From: Aliarcobacter sp. | Lineage (GTDB): Bacteria > Campylobacterota > Campylobacteria > Campylobacterales > Arcobacteraceae | Reading direction: 5' to 3' | Assembly: GCA_017996075.1 (NCBI GenBank) | Contig: JAGOHQ010000009.1 | Coordinates: 1 to 12,971 of the forward strand | Length of the DNA: 12,971 bases | In this document: positions 7,254-12,971 of the stretch, in pieces | Numbering within the stretch: position 1 is the stretch's first letter | How the letters are laid out: each line of letters begins with the position of its first letter | Notes under the pieces: model-generated | Seen by the model: the letters and a program-made list of their open reading frames with translations, nothing else | The model's database searches: none | What the model was told of the DNA's origin: nothing | Program-made: the position numbers and the translations under genes

Positions 7254-8690
7254 TTAACCCACACTTCCTTCTAATGAAATATTTAATAACTCTTTTGCTT
7301 CAGCAGCAAACTCCATTGGTAACTCTTTTAAAACCTCTTTACAAAAACCATTTACAATCATAGCAATTGCATCTTCTTCATCTATTCCTCTTTGGTTTAG
7401 ATAAAATAGTTGTTCATCTGAAATTTTTGAAGTTGTTGCTTCATGTTCTATGTTCGCACTACTATTTCTAATCTCATGATATGGATACGTATGTGCTTGG
7501 CATTTATGACCAATCAATAAAGAGTCACACTCTGAAATGTTTCTTGCATTTACAGCATTCTTACCAACTCTAACTAATCCTCTGTAGGCATTTATACCTT
7601 TCATAGCAGAGATACCTTTTGATATAATTGTTGATTTTGTATTTTTACCCAAATGTATCATTTTTGTACCAGTATCTGCTTGTTGTGCTCTTGATGTTAA
7701 TGCAACAGAGTAAAATTCTCCTACACTATTATCACCTTGAAGAACACAAGATGGATATTTCCAAGTTATACTTGAACCAGTTTCTACTTGAGTCCAAGAT
7801 ACTTTTGAGTTATCACCTTTACATAAGGCTCTTTTTGTAACAAAATTTAAGATTCCACCTTTTCCTGTCTCATCTCCTGGATACCAGTTTTGAATAGTTG
7901 AATATTTTATATGACCATTTTTAAGTGCAACTAATTCAACAACTGCCGCATGAAGTTGTCTATCATCTCTACTTGGAGCAGAACACCCTTCATTGTATGA
8001 AACATAGCTTCCTTCATCACAAATTATTAAAGTTCTTTCAAACTGTCCTGTATTTAAAGCATTTATTCTAAAATATGTTGAAAGCTCCATTGGGCATCTT
8101 GTATTTTTTGGAATATAAACAAAACTTCCATCTGTAAAAACAGCACTATTTAAACAAGCAAAATAGTTATCAGTTACAGGAACAACGCTTGCTAAATACT
8201 CTTTTACAAGTTCTGGAAATCTATGTGCTGCTTCACTAATTGAGCAAAATATAATTCCTAGTTTTTCAAGTTCATCTTGATATGTAGTTTTTATTGAAAC
8301 TGAATCAAAAACAGCATCAACAGCAACACCTGCAAGCATTTTTTGCTCTTCTAGTGGAATTCCTAGTTTTTCATAAGTTTTCAAAATCTCAGGATCAACT
8401 TCATCTAAAGAGTTTAAAGCCTTTTTTGGTGCTGAATAGTATGCATAATCTTGATAATCTATTTTTGGATATTGTAAATTTGTCCATGTTGGCTCTTCCA
8501 TTTTTAACCATTTTTCATATGCTTTTAACCTGAAATCTAGTAAAAATTGAGGCTCATCTTTTTTTGCACTAATTGCTCTTATAACATCTTCATTTAAACC
8601 TTTTGCAAAGGTATCGCTTTGAACCAAAGTTTCAAAACCTAATTTATAATCTGTGTTTATAATGTCATGTATTTGTTGATTTTCACTCAT
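7254..8690 (-). CDS. sufB: SufB: Fe-S cluster scaffold subunit
   Basis: The main scaffold on which clusters form in the SufBC2D complex. The 478-residue protein matches SufB along its whole length. There is an N-terminal helical part (1-100), a central beta-helix (about 170-410, including [14 protein letters not shown] near 195), and a C-terminal [21 protein letters not shown] segment with [10 protein letters not shown]. Cys388 (ECDSLLIG) and Glu417 appear to match E. coli SufB Cys405 and Glu434, both needed for assembly. The first 148 residues contain no cysteine. It is the first gene of the operon, with a strong GGAG ribosome binding site five bases from the ATG once the AA-GTC spacer is counted, and a clear promoter upstream. 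Confidence 0.97.
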   Translation of the reverse strand: MSENQQIHDIINTDYKLGFETLVQSDTFAKGLNEDVIRAISAKKDEPQFLLDFRLKAYEKWLKMEEPTWTNLQYPKIDYQDYAYYSAPKKALNSLDEVDPEILKTYEKLGIPLEEQKMLAGVAVDAVFDSVSIKTTYQDELEKLGIIFCSISEAAHRFPELVKEYLASVVPVTDNYFACLNSAVFTDGSFVYIPKNTRCPMELSTYFRINALNTGQFERTLIICDEGSYVSYNEGCSAPSRDDRQLHAAVVELVALKNGHIKYSTIQNWYPGDETGKGGILNFVTKRALCKGDNSKVSWTQVETGSSITWKYPSCVLQGDNSVGEFYSVALTSRAQQADTGTKMIHLGKNTKSTIISKGISAMKGINAYRGLVRVGKNAVNARNISECDSLLIGHKCQAHTYPYHEIRNSSANIEHEATTSKISDEQLFYLNQRGIDEEDAIAMIVNGFCKEVLKELPMEFAAEAKELLNISLEGSVG

Positions 8691-8695
8691 GACTT

Positions 8696-8699
8696 CTCC
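8696..8699 (-). promoter_or_regulatory. sufB: Strong ribosome binding site of sufB
   Basis: The minus strand reads GGAG, then AAGTC, then ATG. It is the clearest Shine-Dalgarno in the operon and fixes the sufB start. Confidence 0.7.
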
Positions 8700-8722
8700 A
8701 TAAAATTTATTTGTTTAATTAA

Positions 8723-8735
8723 GACTAATATTGTC
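8723..8735. promoter_or_regulatory. Candidate IscR/Rrf2-type operator at the sufB start site
   Basis: The 13-base imperfect dyad GACTAATATTGTC agrees at 12 of 13 positions with the core of the E. coli IscR type-1 site (GACTRWWWYAGTC), and also at 12 of 13 when read on the other strand. The flanking bases match the longer consensus only partly. It lies directly at and after the predicted transcription start of sufB, where a bound repressor would block transcription. No Rrf2-family gene is in the window, so the regulator is unproven. Confidence 0.45.
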
Positions 8736-8743
8736 CGATTTGA

Positions 8744-8772
8744 ATAATATCAAAATAAGTATATAATGTAAA
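8744..8772 (-). promoter_or_regulatory. sigma-70 promoter of the SUF operon
   Basis: On the minus strand, -35 TTTACA (8767-8772), a 17-base spacer and -10 TATTAT (8744-8749). Each hexamer is one base from consensus and spacing is optimal. The predicted start is near 8737, giving a leader of about 47 bases before the sufB ATG. Confidence 0.65.
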
Positions 8773-8848
8773 GACATAAATACTAATAAAGTAAAAGTAT
8801 TTAGTAAAAAAAGTAATTTATTGCCTATTAAATCGCATTTAAAATTAA

Positions 8849-8861
8849 GATAAAATTTATC
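8849..8861. promoter_or_regulatory. Fur-box-like dyad upstream of nifU
   Basis: A perfect 6-1-6 palindrome GATAAAATTTATC, about 70 bases before the nifU ATG. It resembles the core Fur box (GATAATnATTATC), differing at two central positions. It overlaps a possible -10 (TAAAAT, 8851-8856). AT-rich sequence makes chance dyads common, so confidence is low. Confidence 0.3.
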
Positions 8862-8928
8862 CTATTTTAAATAAAATACAAGAAAATTTATTATAAAAAT
8901 AAAAAATATTATAAAGTATGGAATACAA

Positions 8929-9861
8929 ATGAAAAATTATTCAAAAAAAATAGATGAAAGAGTTAACAATCCAAAGAATTTTGGAGAGATAACAAAACAA
9001 GAGGCACAAAGTTTGGGCTGCAAACTAGTTGTTGCAGACTTTGAATCAAATGGAAATGATACTTTAAGAGTATATTTTGCAATTACAAAAGATAAAATAG
9101 TTTTTAATGCAAAATTTAAATCATTTGCAACAGGTTTAATAGTTGCTTTAAATGATATGATGATTGAGTTATGTATTGGAAAGAGTATTGAAAAAGTAGC
9201 AAATTTGTTTAAAACTGATGTTGAATTTGCCCTAAGAGATGAGCCACAAATACCAGCTCTTAGCATTGAAGAGTTACACAATAGTTTTTTAAATTTTGTA
9301 ATACTAAAAAAAGTTGCATTAAATTCTGAAAAAAGAGATATGAACGATTTTGATGCTGATTATGTTGTTTGTGATTGTGCAAGAACAGATTTAAAAACTA
9401 TAAAAGATGCTATTAGAAATCTTGATTTACTAACTATTGAGGATATTGGAAATGTTACAAAAGCTGGAATATTTTGTAAATCTTGTCAAAAAGAGGGCGG
9501 ACTTGAAGAAAAAGAGATATATTTAAGTGATATTTTGGAGCAAACAAGAGCCCAAATAGAAAATGAAAAACAAAAAGATGAACCATCGTATATTAATACA
9601 AGTTTTGAAGCTATGACAAAAGAGCAAAAATTAGAGTTAATAGAAGATGTTTTAGATGATGATGTAAGACCTATGCTTGTTATGGATGGTGGAAATATGG
9701 AGATTTTAGATATTGTAGAATCAGCTCCACATCATGATTTATATATTAGATATTTAGGTGCTTGTAGTGGTTGTAGCGCTGGAAGTATGGGGACCTTATA
9801 TGCCATCGAGTCTATTTTACAAAGTAAGGTAAATGAAAATATTAGAGTTTTGCCAATTTAA
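8929..9861 (+). CDS. nifU: NifU-like Fe-S protein with a cysteine-less scaffold domain
   Basis: A 310-residue, three-domain NifU homologue of the Helicobacter/Campylobacter kind. Residues 1-135 are an IscU/NifU-N-like domain. Residues 145-190 are a BFD-like [2Fe-2S] domain with Cys148, Cys150, Cys183 and Cys186. After a charged linker (191-230), residues 233-310 are an Nfu domain with CSGC at 279-282. In the N-domain the segments that normally carry the three cluster cysteines are recognisable but substituted: Gly42 (before Asn-Asp44), Thr68 (in SFATG, normally FGCG) and Asn118 (in LHNS, normally MHCS). The nearby Asp44 and His117 are kept. The only cysteines there are Cys31 and Cys82, off the usual sites. 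It is therefore probably a cluster carrier or adaptor, not a scaffold. It is divergent from the SUF operon; its Shine-Dalgarno is weak. Confidence 0.9.
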   Translation: MKNYSKKIDERVNNPKNFGEITKQEAQSLGCKLVVADFESNGNDTLRVYFAITKDKIVFNAKFKSFATGLIVALNDMMIELCIGKSIEKVANLFKTDVEFALRDEPQIPALSIEELHNSFLNFVILKKVALNSEKRDMNDFDADYVVCDCARTDLKTIKDAIRNLDLLTIEDIGNVTKAGIFCKSCQKEGGLEEKEIYLSDILEQTRAQIENEKQKDEPSYINTSFEAMTKEQKLELIEDVLDDDVRPMLVMDGGNMEILDIVESAPHHDLYIRYLGACSGCSAGSMGTLYAIESILQSKVNENIRVLPI

Positions 9862-9880
9862 GATAAAAAATTAGTTATTT

Positions 9881-9889
9881 TGATACAAT
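9881..9889 (+). promoter_or_regulatory. Candidate extended -10 promoter of the CBS-domain gene
   Basis: TGATACAAT combines a TG extension with a TACAAT -10, 26 bases before the ATG and 20 bases after the nifU stop. No -35 is evident. The CBS gene may also be read through from nifU, since no terminator hairpin is visible between them. Confidence 0.4.
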
Positions 9890-9904
9890 AAAATAAACTT
9901 TTTT

Positions 9905-9908
9905 AGGA
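9905..9908 (+). promoter_or_regulatory. Ribosome binding site deciding the CBS-protein start
   Basis: AGGA is six bases before ATG (9915) but only three bases before the in-frame TTG (9912). Spacing favours the ATG. Confidence 0.6.
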
Positions 9909-9914
9909 ATATTG

Positions 9915-10538
9915 ATGTTTGCTATATACAATAATGGAACTGTAGGATTTAGAAGTACAAGTGACAATTTATATGCTTTGAAAAATGTTGAGGAGTTAGA
10001 ATCTGCTAGGTTTGAGCCAAAAGAGGGATTGATTCAAAATTTTTCAAATGAATTAAACAAAGAGAAAAAAGATCAATTTCTAAACTCTTATAAAAAAGTT
10101 GCTAATTTAGATAATCTTGAGCCAGTTTATAAAGCAAGAGATATTATGACACATGATGTGATATATGCTCGAAATGACTTAACAATTGAAGATATATACT
10201 ATTTAATCAAAGAAAAAAAAGTATCACAAGTTCCAGTTACTGGTTTTGGTAAAAAAATTATTGGTATTGTTAACAAAAAAATAATTTTAACTCTTTTAAT
10301 GAATCATTTAGATGATACACAAGCTATTTTAAAAAGAAAAATTGATGATGTTTATCTGCCAGAAGTTTTAACAGCTGATCCAGATTCAGATGTTAGAGAT
10401 GTTGTTAAAGTAATGCTAGAATTAAAGCTAGATGCAATTCCAATAGTTGATGAGAGTGATACTTTGATGGGAATTATATCAAAAACAGATATTTTAAAAG
10501 CCGTTGCAAACTTACCAAAACTTCAACTTTGGTCTTGA
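9915..10538 (+). CDS. Two-CBS-domain regulatory protein
   Basis: A soluble protein of 207 residues with no membrane segment. An N-terminal region of about 70 residues has no family I recognise (it opens MFAIYNNGTVGF). It is followed by a tandem CBS pair: CBS1 about 74-130 (ARDIMTHDVIYARND, VSQVPVTG) and CBS2 about 143-198 (IDDVYLPEVLTADPD, LDAIPIVDE, MGIISKTDILKAV). CBS pairs usually bind adenine nucleotides and act as energy or ligand sensors. There is no attached enzyme domain, so it may act on a partner or second messenger directly. I use ATG at 9915 rather than the TTG one codon earlier, because of ribosome binding site spacing. It converges on the diguanylate cyclase gene with a 17-base gap. 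Ligand and partner are unknown. Confidence 0.82.
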   Translation: MFAIYNNGTVGFRSTSDNLYALKNVEELESARFEPKEGLIQNFSNELNKEKKDQFLNSYKKVANLDNLEPVYKARDIMTHDVIYARNDLTIEDIYYLIKEKKVSQVPVTGFGKKIIGIVNKKIILTLLMNHLDDTQAILKRKIDDVYLPEVLTADPDSDVRDVVKVMLELKLDAIPIVDESDTLMGIISKTDILKAVANLPKLQLWS

Positions 10539-10555
10539 TAAATTTAACTTTTTAT

Positions 10556-11806
10556 TTATAAAACAGTTCCATCATCAAAAATAACTTTGTCTCTTCCATT
10601 ATCTTTTGCTTCATAAAGTAACTCATCTGCTTTTGCTTGAGCATCTACTATAGAGTTGTAGTTGTTTCTAAAAGTAACTCCAGCTGAAAAAGTAATATTT
10701 ATTTTATGCTCTTTATATATAAAAGTGCTATTTAAAAAAGCATTTTTTACTCTTTTTATGTATCTTATTACTTCTATTTTATCTCTAAAGTTTATTAATG
10801 CGACAAACTCTTCTCCACCATAACGAGCTACAATATCCTCTTTTCTTGTAAGCTCTTTTAATATTTTTGCAAAAGATTTTAAAATTTCATCACCACAAGC
10901 ATGACCATATTTATCATTTATTTTTTTAAAGTGGTCAATATCAAAAAATACAATTGCAAAATTTGTTTCAAATATAAAAAACTGTTTTTCTGTTTTTTTT
11001 GCTTCAACTTCATAAGCTCTTCTATTTAAAACAGAAGTTAAAAAGTCATATAAAATCTCCTCTTTTGTCATTTGAAGCTCTCTTTCAAGCTCTTCAATTT
11101 GCTTATTTAGCTGTTTAAATCTATCAATATTTGATAATAAAATTCTGTTATTTTCAAGTAAAGATTCTTCAAATTTATAAATAGTATTAATTAATCTTTT
11201 TTGAACAGCTGTTAGCTCTCTTTTTGAATAATCAGAAATCTCTAAAGATTCTAAATCTGCTTTTATTTTTTTTATATCTTCATTTGAACTATTGCTATCA
11301 CTTAGTGTTTTATCATAGTATCTACTCATTAAAGATGTTAGTTTTATAATATCATTTGTTTTCTCTTTTAAAACCCTTCTATCTGCTTCTATTCTATTTT
11401 TTGCAAAGTTCTTTATTTTTAAAATAGACTCTTTTGATGTTATTTGTATTGGATTTTTAAGACAATCAAGAATAAAATCTTCCACTTCTTCTTTTGACTC
11501 AAAATTTACTGAAGGAGCTAAAAGTTCACTAAAAGTACCAATTAATGACTTTAGTTCATCATTATTTGCTCTTTTTGATAAAATAGTTATTATTTCAAAA
11601 ATTGACTCACTATTTAGAACTTTTTTTTCATCATTTGTAAGGTTTATCAATGCTTCGTTTAGTATGTTTACATCACTACACTCAGTTTTGAAAATCTTAG
11701 CTTGTTCTTTAAACTCTAAAAAGTAATTTTCAGGTGTTGTTGGTAGGTTCTTTTGTCTTAATTTCTCTAGAGTATTTTTTGTAATCTCTTTTAGATTTTC
11801 ATTCAT
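10556..11806 (-). CDS. Diguanylate cyclase with helical N-terminal region (GGEEF)
   Basis: Makes the second messenger cyclic di-GMP from two GTP. The GGDEF domain occupies about residues 250-412 of 416 and looks active. It has YDFLTSVLNRRAYE, FFDIDHFKKIND with metal-binding Asp289 and substrate-binding Asn297, and the active-site loop GGEEF at 330-334. An inhibitory I-site RKED (321-324) sits exactly five residues before it, so product feedback is expected. The N-terminal 245 residues are predicted helical and charged, with a coiled-coil-like stretch at about 195-248 leading into the catalytic domain, a common dimerisation device. No transmembrane segment or known sensor domain is evident. 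Residues 21-35 (LPTTPENYFLEF) resemble the start of the helical N-region in some cytoplasmic diguanylate cyclases. The ATG is preceded by AAAGGA. Confidence 0.92.
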   Translation of the reverse strand: MNENLKEITKNTLEKLRQKNLPTTPENYFLEFKEQAKIFKTECSDVNILNEALINLTNDEKKVLNSESIFEIITILSKRANNDELKSLIGTFSELLAPSVNFESKEEVEDFILDCLKNPIQITSKESILKIKNFAKNRIEADRRVLKEKTNDIIKLTSLMSRYYDKTLSDSNSSNEDIKKIKADLESLEISDYSKRELTAVQKRLINTIYKFEESLLENNRILLSNIDRFKQLNKQIEELERELQMTKEEILYDFLTSVLNRRAYEVEAKKTEKQFFIFETNFAIVFFDIDHFKKINDKYGHACGDEILKSFAKILKELTRKEDIVARYGGEEFVALINFRDKIEVIRYIKRVKNAFLNSTFIYKEHKINITFSAGVTFRNNYNSIVDAQAKADELLYEAKDNGRDKVIFDDGTVL

Positions 11807-11832
11807 AAAAGTCCTTTAAATTTTTTTAAAAA

Positions 11833-11856
11833 TATTATATCACTTATGATATAATA
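11833..11856. promoter_or_regulatory. Symmetrical divergent promoters of the diguanylate cyclase and argH
   Basis: A perfect 10-base inverted repeat (TATTATATCA at 11833-11842 and TGATATAATA at 11847-11856) with a four-base centre. Each arm contains an extended -10 element, TGATATAAT: plus strand TATAAT at 11850-11855 for argH, and minus strand TATAAT at 11834-11839 for the diguanylate cyclase. Neither side has a recognisable -35, which extended -10 promoters can do without. Both genes have an AAAGGA ribosome binding site close downstream. Confidence 0.65.
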
Positions 11857-11883
11857 AATACTTAATCTTTAAAGGAAAATTTT

Positions 11884-12971
11884 ATGCCAAATACAAATAA
11901 TCAAATTTTAAAAAACACAAATTCAAAGTTACTAGATATGTTTAATGCTTCTATAATGTTTGATAAAAAACTATATTCTCAAGATATTAAAGGCTCAATT
12001 GCGCACTCTAAAATGTTGGCTTTACAAAATATTATTACAAATGATGAGCAAAAAAGTATCGAAAAAGGTCTTTTACAAGTTTTAGAAGAGATAAAAAGTG
12101 GTGAATTTGAATTCTCTTTAGAGTATGAAGATATTCATATGGCAGTTGAAAATAGACTTACTCAAATTATAGGAGAAGCTGGTAAAAAAGTTCATACAGC
12201 AAGAAGTAGAAATGATCAAGTTTGTACAGATTTTACACTTTATGTACAAGAAAAAACAAAATCTATTCAAAATCAAATAAAAGAGTTAATATCTACTTTT
12301 GTTGAAATTGCTTCAAAACATACAACAACAATAATGCCTGGAATGACACATTTGCAACATGCTCAACCAATTAATTTTGGTTTTCATATGATGGCATATG
12401 CAAATATGTTTAAAAGAGATTTTGAAAGATTTGAGAGCTCATATATTAGAAACAACTATTCACCTCTTGGAAGTGCTGCAATGGCAGGAACTCCACACAA
12501 TATTGATAGATTTAAAACAGCAGAACTTTTAGGATTTTCTGCACCAACACAAAATGCTATGGATAGTGTTTCAAATAGAGATTTTGCTTTGGAATTACTA
12601 TTTAATATCTCTACAGCAATGATGCATGTTAGCCGTATTTCAGAAGAGCTTATTTTATGGAGTTCTTATGAGTTTAGATTTATACAAATGAGTGATGAGT
12701 ATGCAACTACAAGTTCAATTATGCCACAAAAGAAAAATCCAGATGTACCAGAACTTTTAAGAGGGAAAACAGGTCGTGTATACGGAAATTTAATTTCACT
12801 TTTAACAATTATGAAATCACTTCCATTGGCATATAACAAAGATACACAAGAGGATAAAGAAGGAGTTTTTGATTCTGTTGAAACTATTGAAATCTCGCTT
12901 AATATTTTAAATGAAGTTATAAAAACTATGATTGTAAAAGAAGAAAATATGAAGAGTGCTTGTAAAATAGG
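11884..12971 (+). CDS. argH: Argininosuccinate lyase (3' end outside the window)
   Basis: Last step of arginine synthesis: cleaves argininosuccinate to arginine and fumarate, as a cytoplasmic homotetramer of the aspartase/fumarase superfamily. The 362 complete codons seen here contain the conserved blocks in order: [11 protein letters not shown] (82-92), TARSRNDQV (105-113), [10 protein letters not shown] (153-162), [11 protein letters not shown] (193-203), and the superfamily signature [10 protein letters not shown] (277-286) whose first serines belong to the catalytic loop. The family is about 460 residues long, so roughly 100 C-terminal residues lie beyond the right edge. The start is ATG with AAAGGA seven bases upstream. 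The stretch SNRDF (230-234) is also typical. No other arginine gene is in the window. Confidence 0.96.
   Translation, partial: MPNTNNQILKNTNSKLLDMFNASIMFDKKLYSQDIKGSIAHSKMLALQNIITNDEQKSIEKGLLQVLEEIKSGEFEFSLEYEDIHMAVENRLTQIIGEAGKKVHTARSRNDQVCTDFTLYVQEKTKSIQNQIKELISTFVEIASKHTTTIMPGMTHLQHAQPINFGFHMMAYANMFKRDFERFESSYIRNNYSPLGSAAMAGTPHNIDRFKTAELLGFSAPTQNAMDSVSNRDFALELLFNISTAMMHVSRISEELILWSSYEFRFIQMSDEYATTSSIMPQKKNPDVPELLRGKTGRVYGNLISLLTIMKSLPLAYNKDTQEDKEGVFDSVETIEISLNILNEVIKTMIVKEENMKSACKI

Noticed and set aside
5810..8533. Several short plus-strand open frames opposite sufD, sufC and sufB (5810-6052, 6689-6910, 7628-7840, 8294-8533)
   Set aside because: All are antisense shadows of conserved SUF genes, with Leu/Phe/Ser-rich translations and no family match.
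8778..8802. Inverted repeat AAATACT / AGTATTT in the sufB-nifU gap
   Set aside because: Seven-base AT-rich arms with an 11-base spacer are expected by chance here, and it does not align with either predicted promoter in a telling way.
8918..8932. Four-codon upstream frame ending in an ATGA overlap with the nifU start
   Set aside because: ATG GAA TAC AAA TGA could in principle couple to nifU, but it has no ribosome binding site of its own and such mini-frames are common by chance in AT-rich leaders.
8937..9281. Minus-strand open frame opposite the start of nifU
   Set aside because: It overlaps the conserved NifU N-domain and its translation is unlike any known protein.
9912..9914. TTG as start codon of the CBS-domain gene
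   Set aside because: It is only three bases from the AGGA ribosome binding site, whereas the next codon, ATG, is at the normal six-base spacing.
10538..10559. Possible bidirectional terminator between the CBS gene and the diguanylate cyclase
   Set aside because: Only a six-base all-A/T stem (ATAAAT/ATTTAT) can form, too weak to call a terminator.
1..12971. Mobile elements, CRISPR arrays, tRNA/rRNA genes, defence systems
   Set aside because: I looked for direct-repeat arrays, transposase or integrase motifs, and tRNA-like stretches, and saw none. Gene content and composition are uniform across the window.

Overview
The window is strongly AT-rich DNA carrying compact bacterial genes. I read it as a member of the Campylobacterota close to Arcobacter/Aliarcobacter. 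The grounds are base composition, protein style, the 483-residue subunit-A type biotin carboxylase, and a three-domain NifU of the Helicobacter/Campylobacter kind beside a complete SUF operon. All genes look like chromosomal housekeeping or regulatory genes. I see no insertion sequence, prophage, CRISPR array, tRNA or rRNA. No stretch over 300 bases lacks a gene; the longest gap is the 238-base region between sufB and nifU.

Layout. (1) 1-1787: an EamA/DMT permease (+) faces an AEC-family transporter (-), and their stop codons share TTAA. (2) 1884-3335: a biotin carboxylase (-), probably pyruvate carboxylase subunit A (PycA) rather than fatty-acid AccC, with a hairpin just past its stop. (3) 3497-8690: a six-gene SUF iron-sulfur operon on the minus strand, in the order sufB, sufC, sufD, sufS, sufE, sufT. 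Gaps are 1-15 bases, apart from a 14-base sufC/sufD overlap. The operon ends in a strong hairpin plus T-tract. (4) 8691-8928: the divergent control region, with a good sigma-70 promoter for sufB, an IscR-type-1-like dyad at its predicted start site, and a Fur-box-like dyad toward nifU. (5) 8929-9861: the NifU-like protein (+). (6) 9915-10538: a two-CBS-domain protein (+). (7) 10556-11806: a diguanylate cyclase (-). (8) 11884 to the right edge: argininosuccinate lyase (argH), cut by the window end.

How the genes work together. SufS takes sulfur from cysteine, SufE carries it to SufB, and SufBCD builds the cluster using SufC ATP hydrolysis; SufT probably helps cluster maturation or delivery. 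The divergent NifU-like protein keeps its central [2Fe-2S] cysteines and its C-terminal CxxC carrier motif. All three scaffold cysteines of its N-terminal IscU-like domain are replaced (Gly42, Thr68, Asn118). I infer that SUF has taken over the scaffold role and that this protein survives as a carrier or adaptor. This is the most interesting point in the window. The second is a perfect 10-base inverted repeat between the diguanylate cyclase and argH, whose arms are two back-to-back extended -10 promoters.
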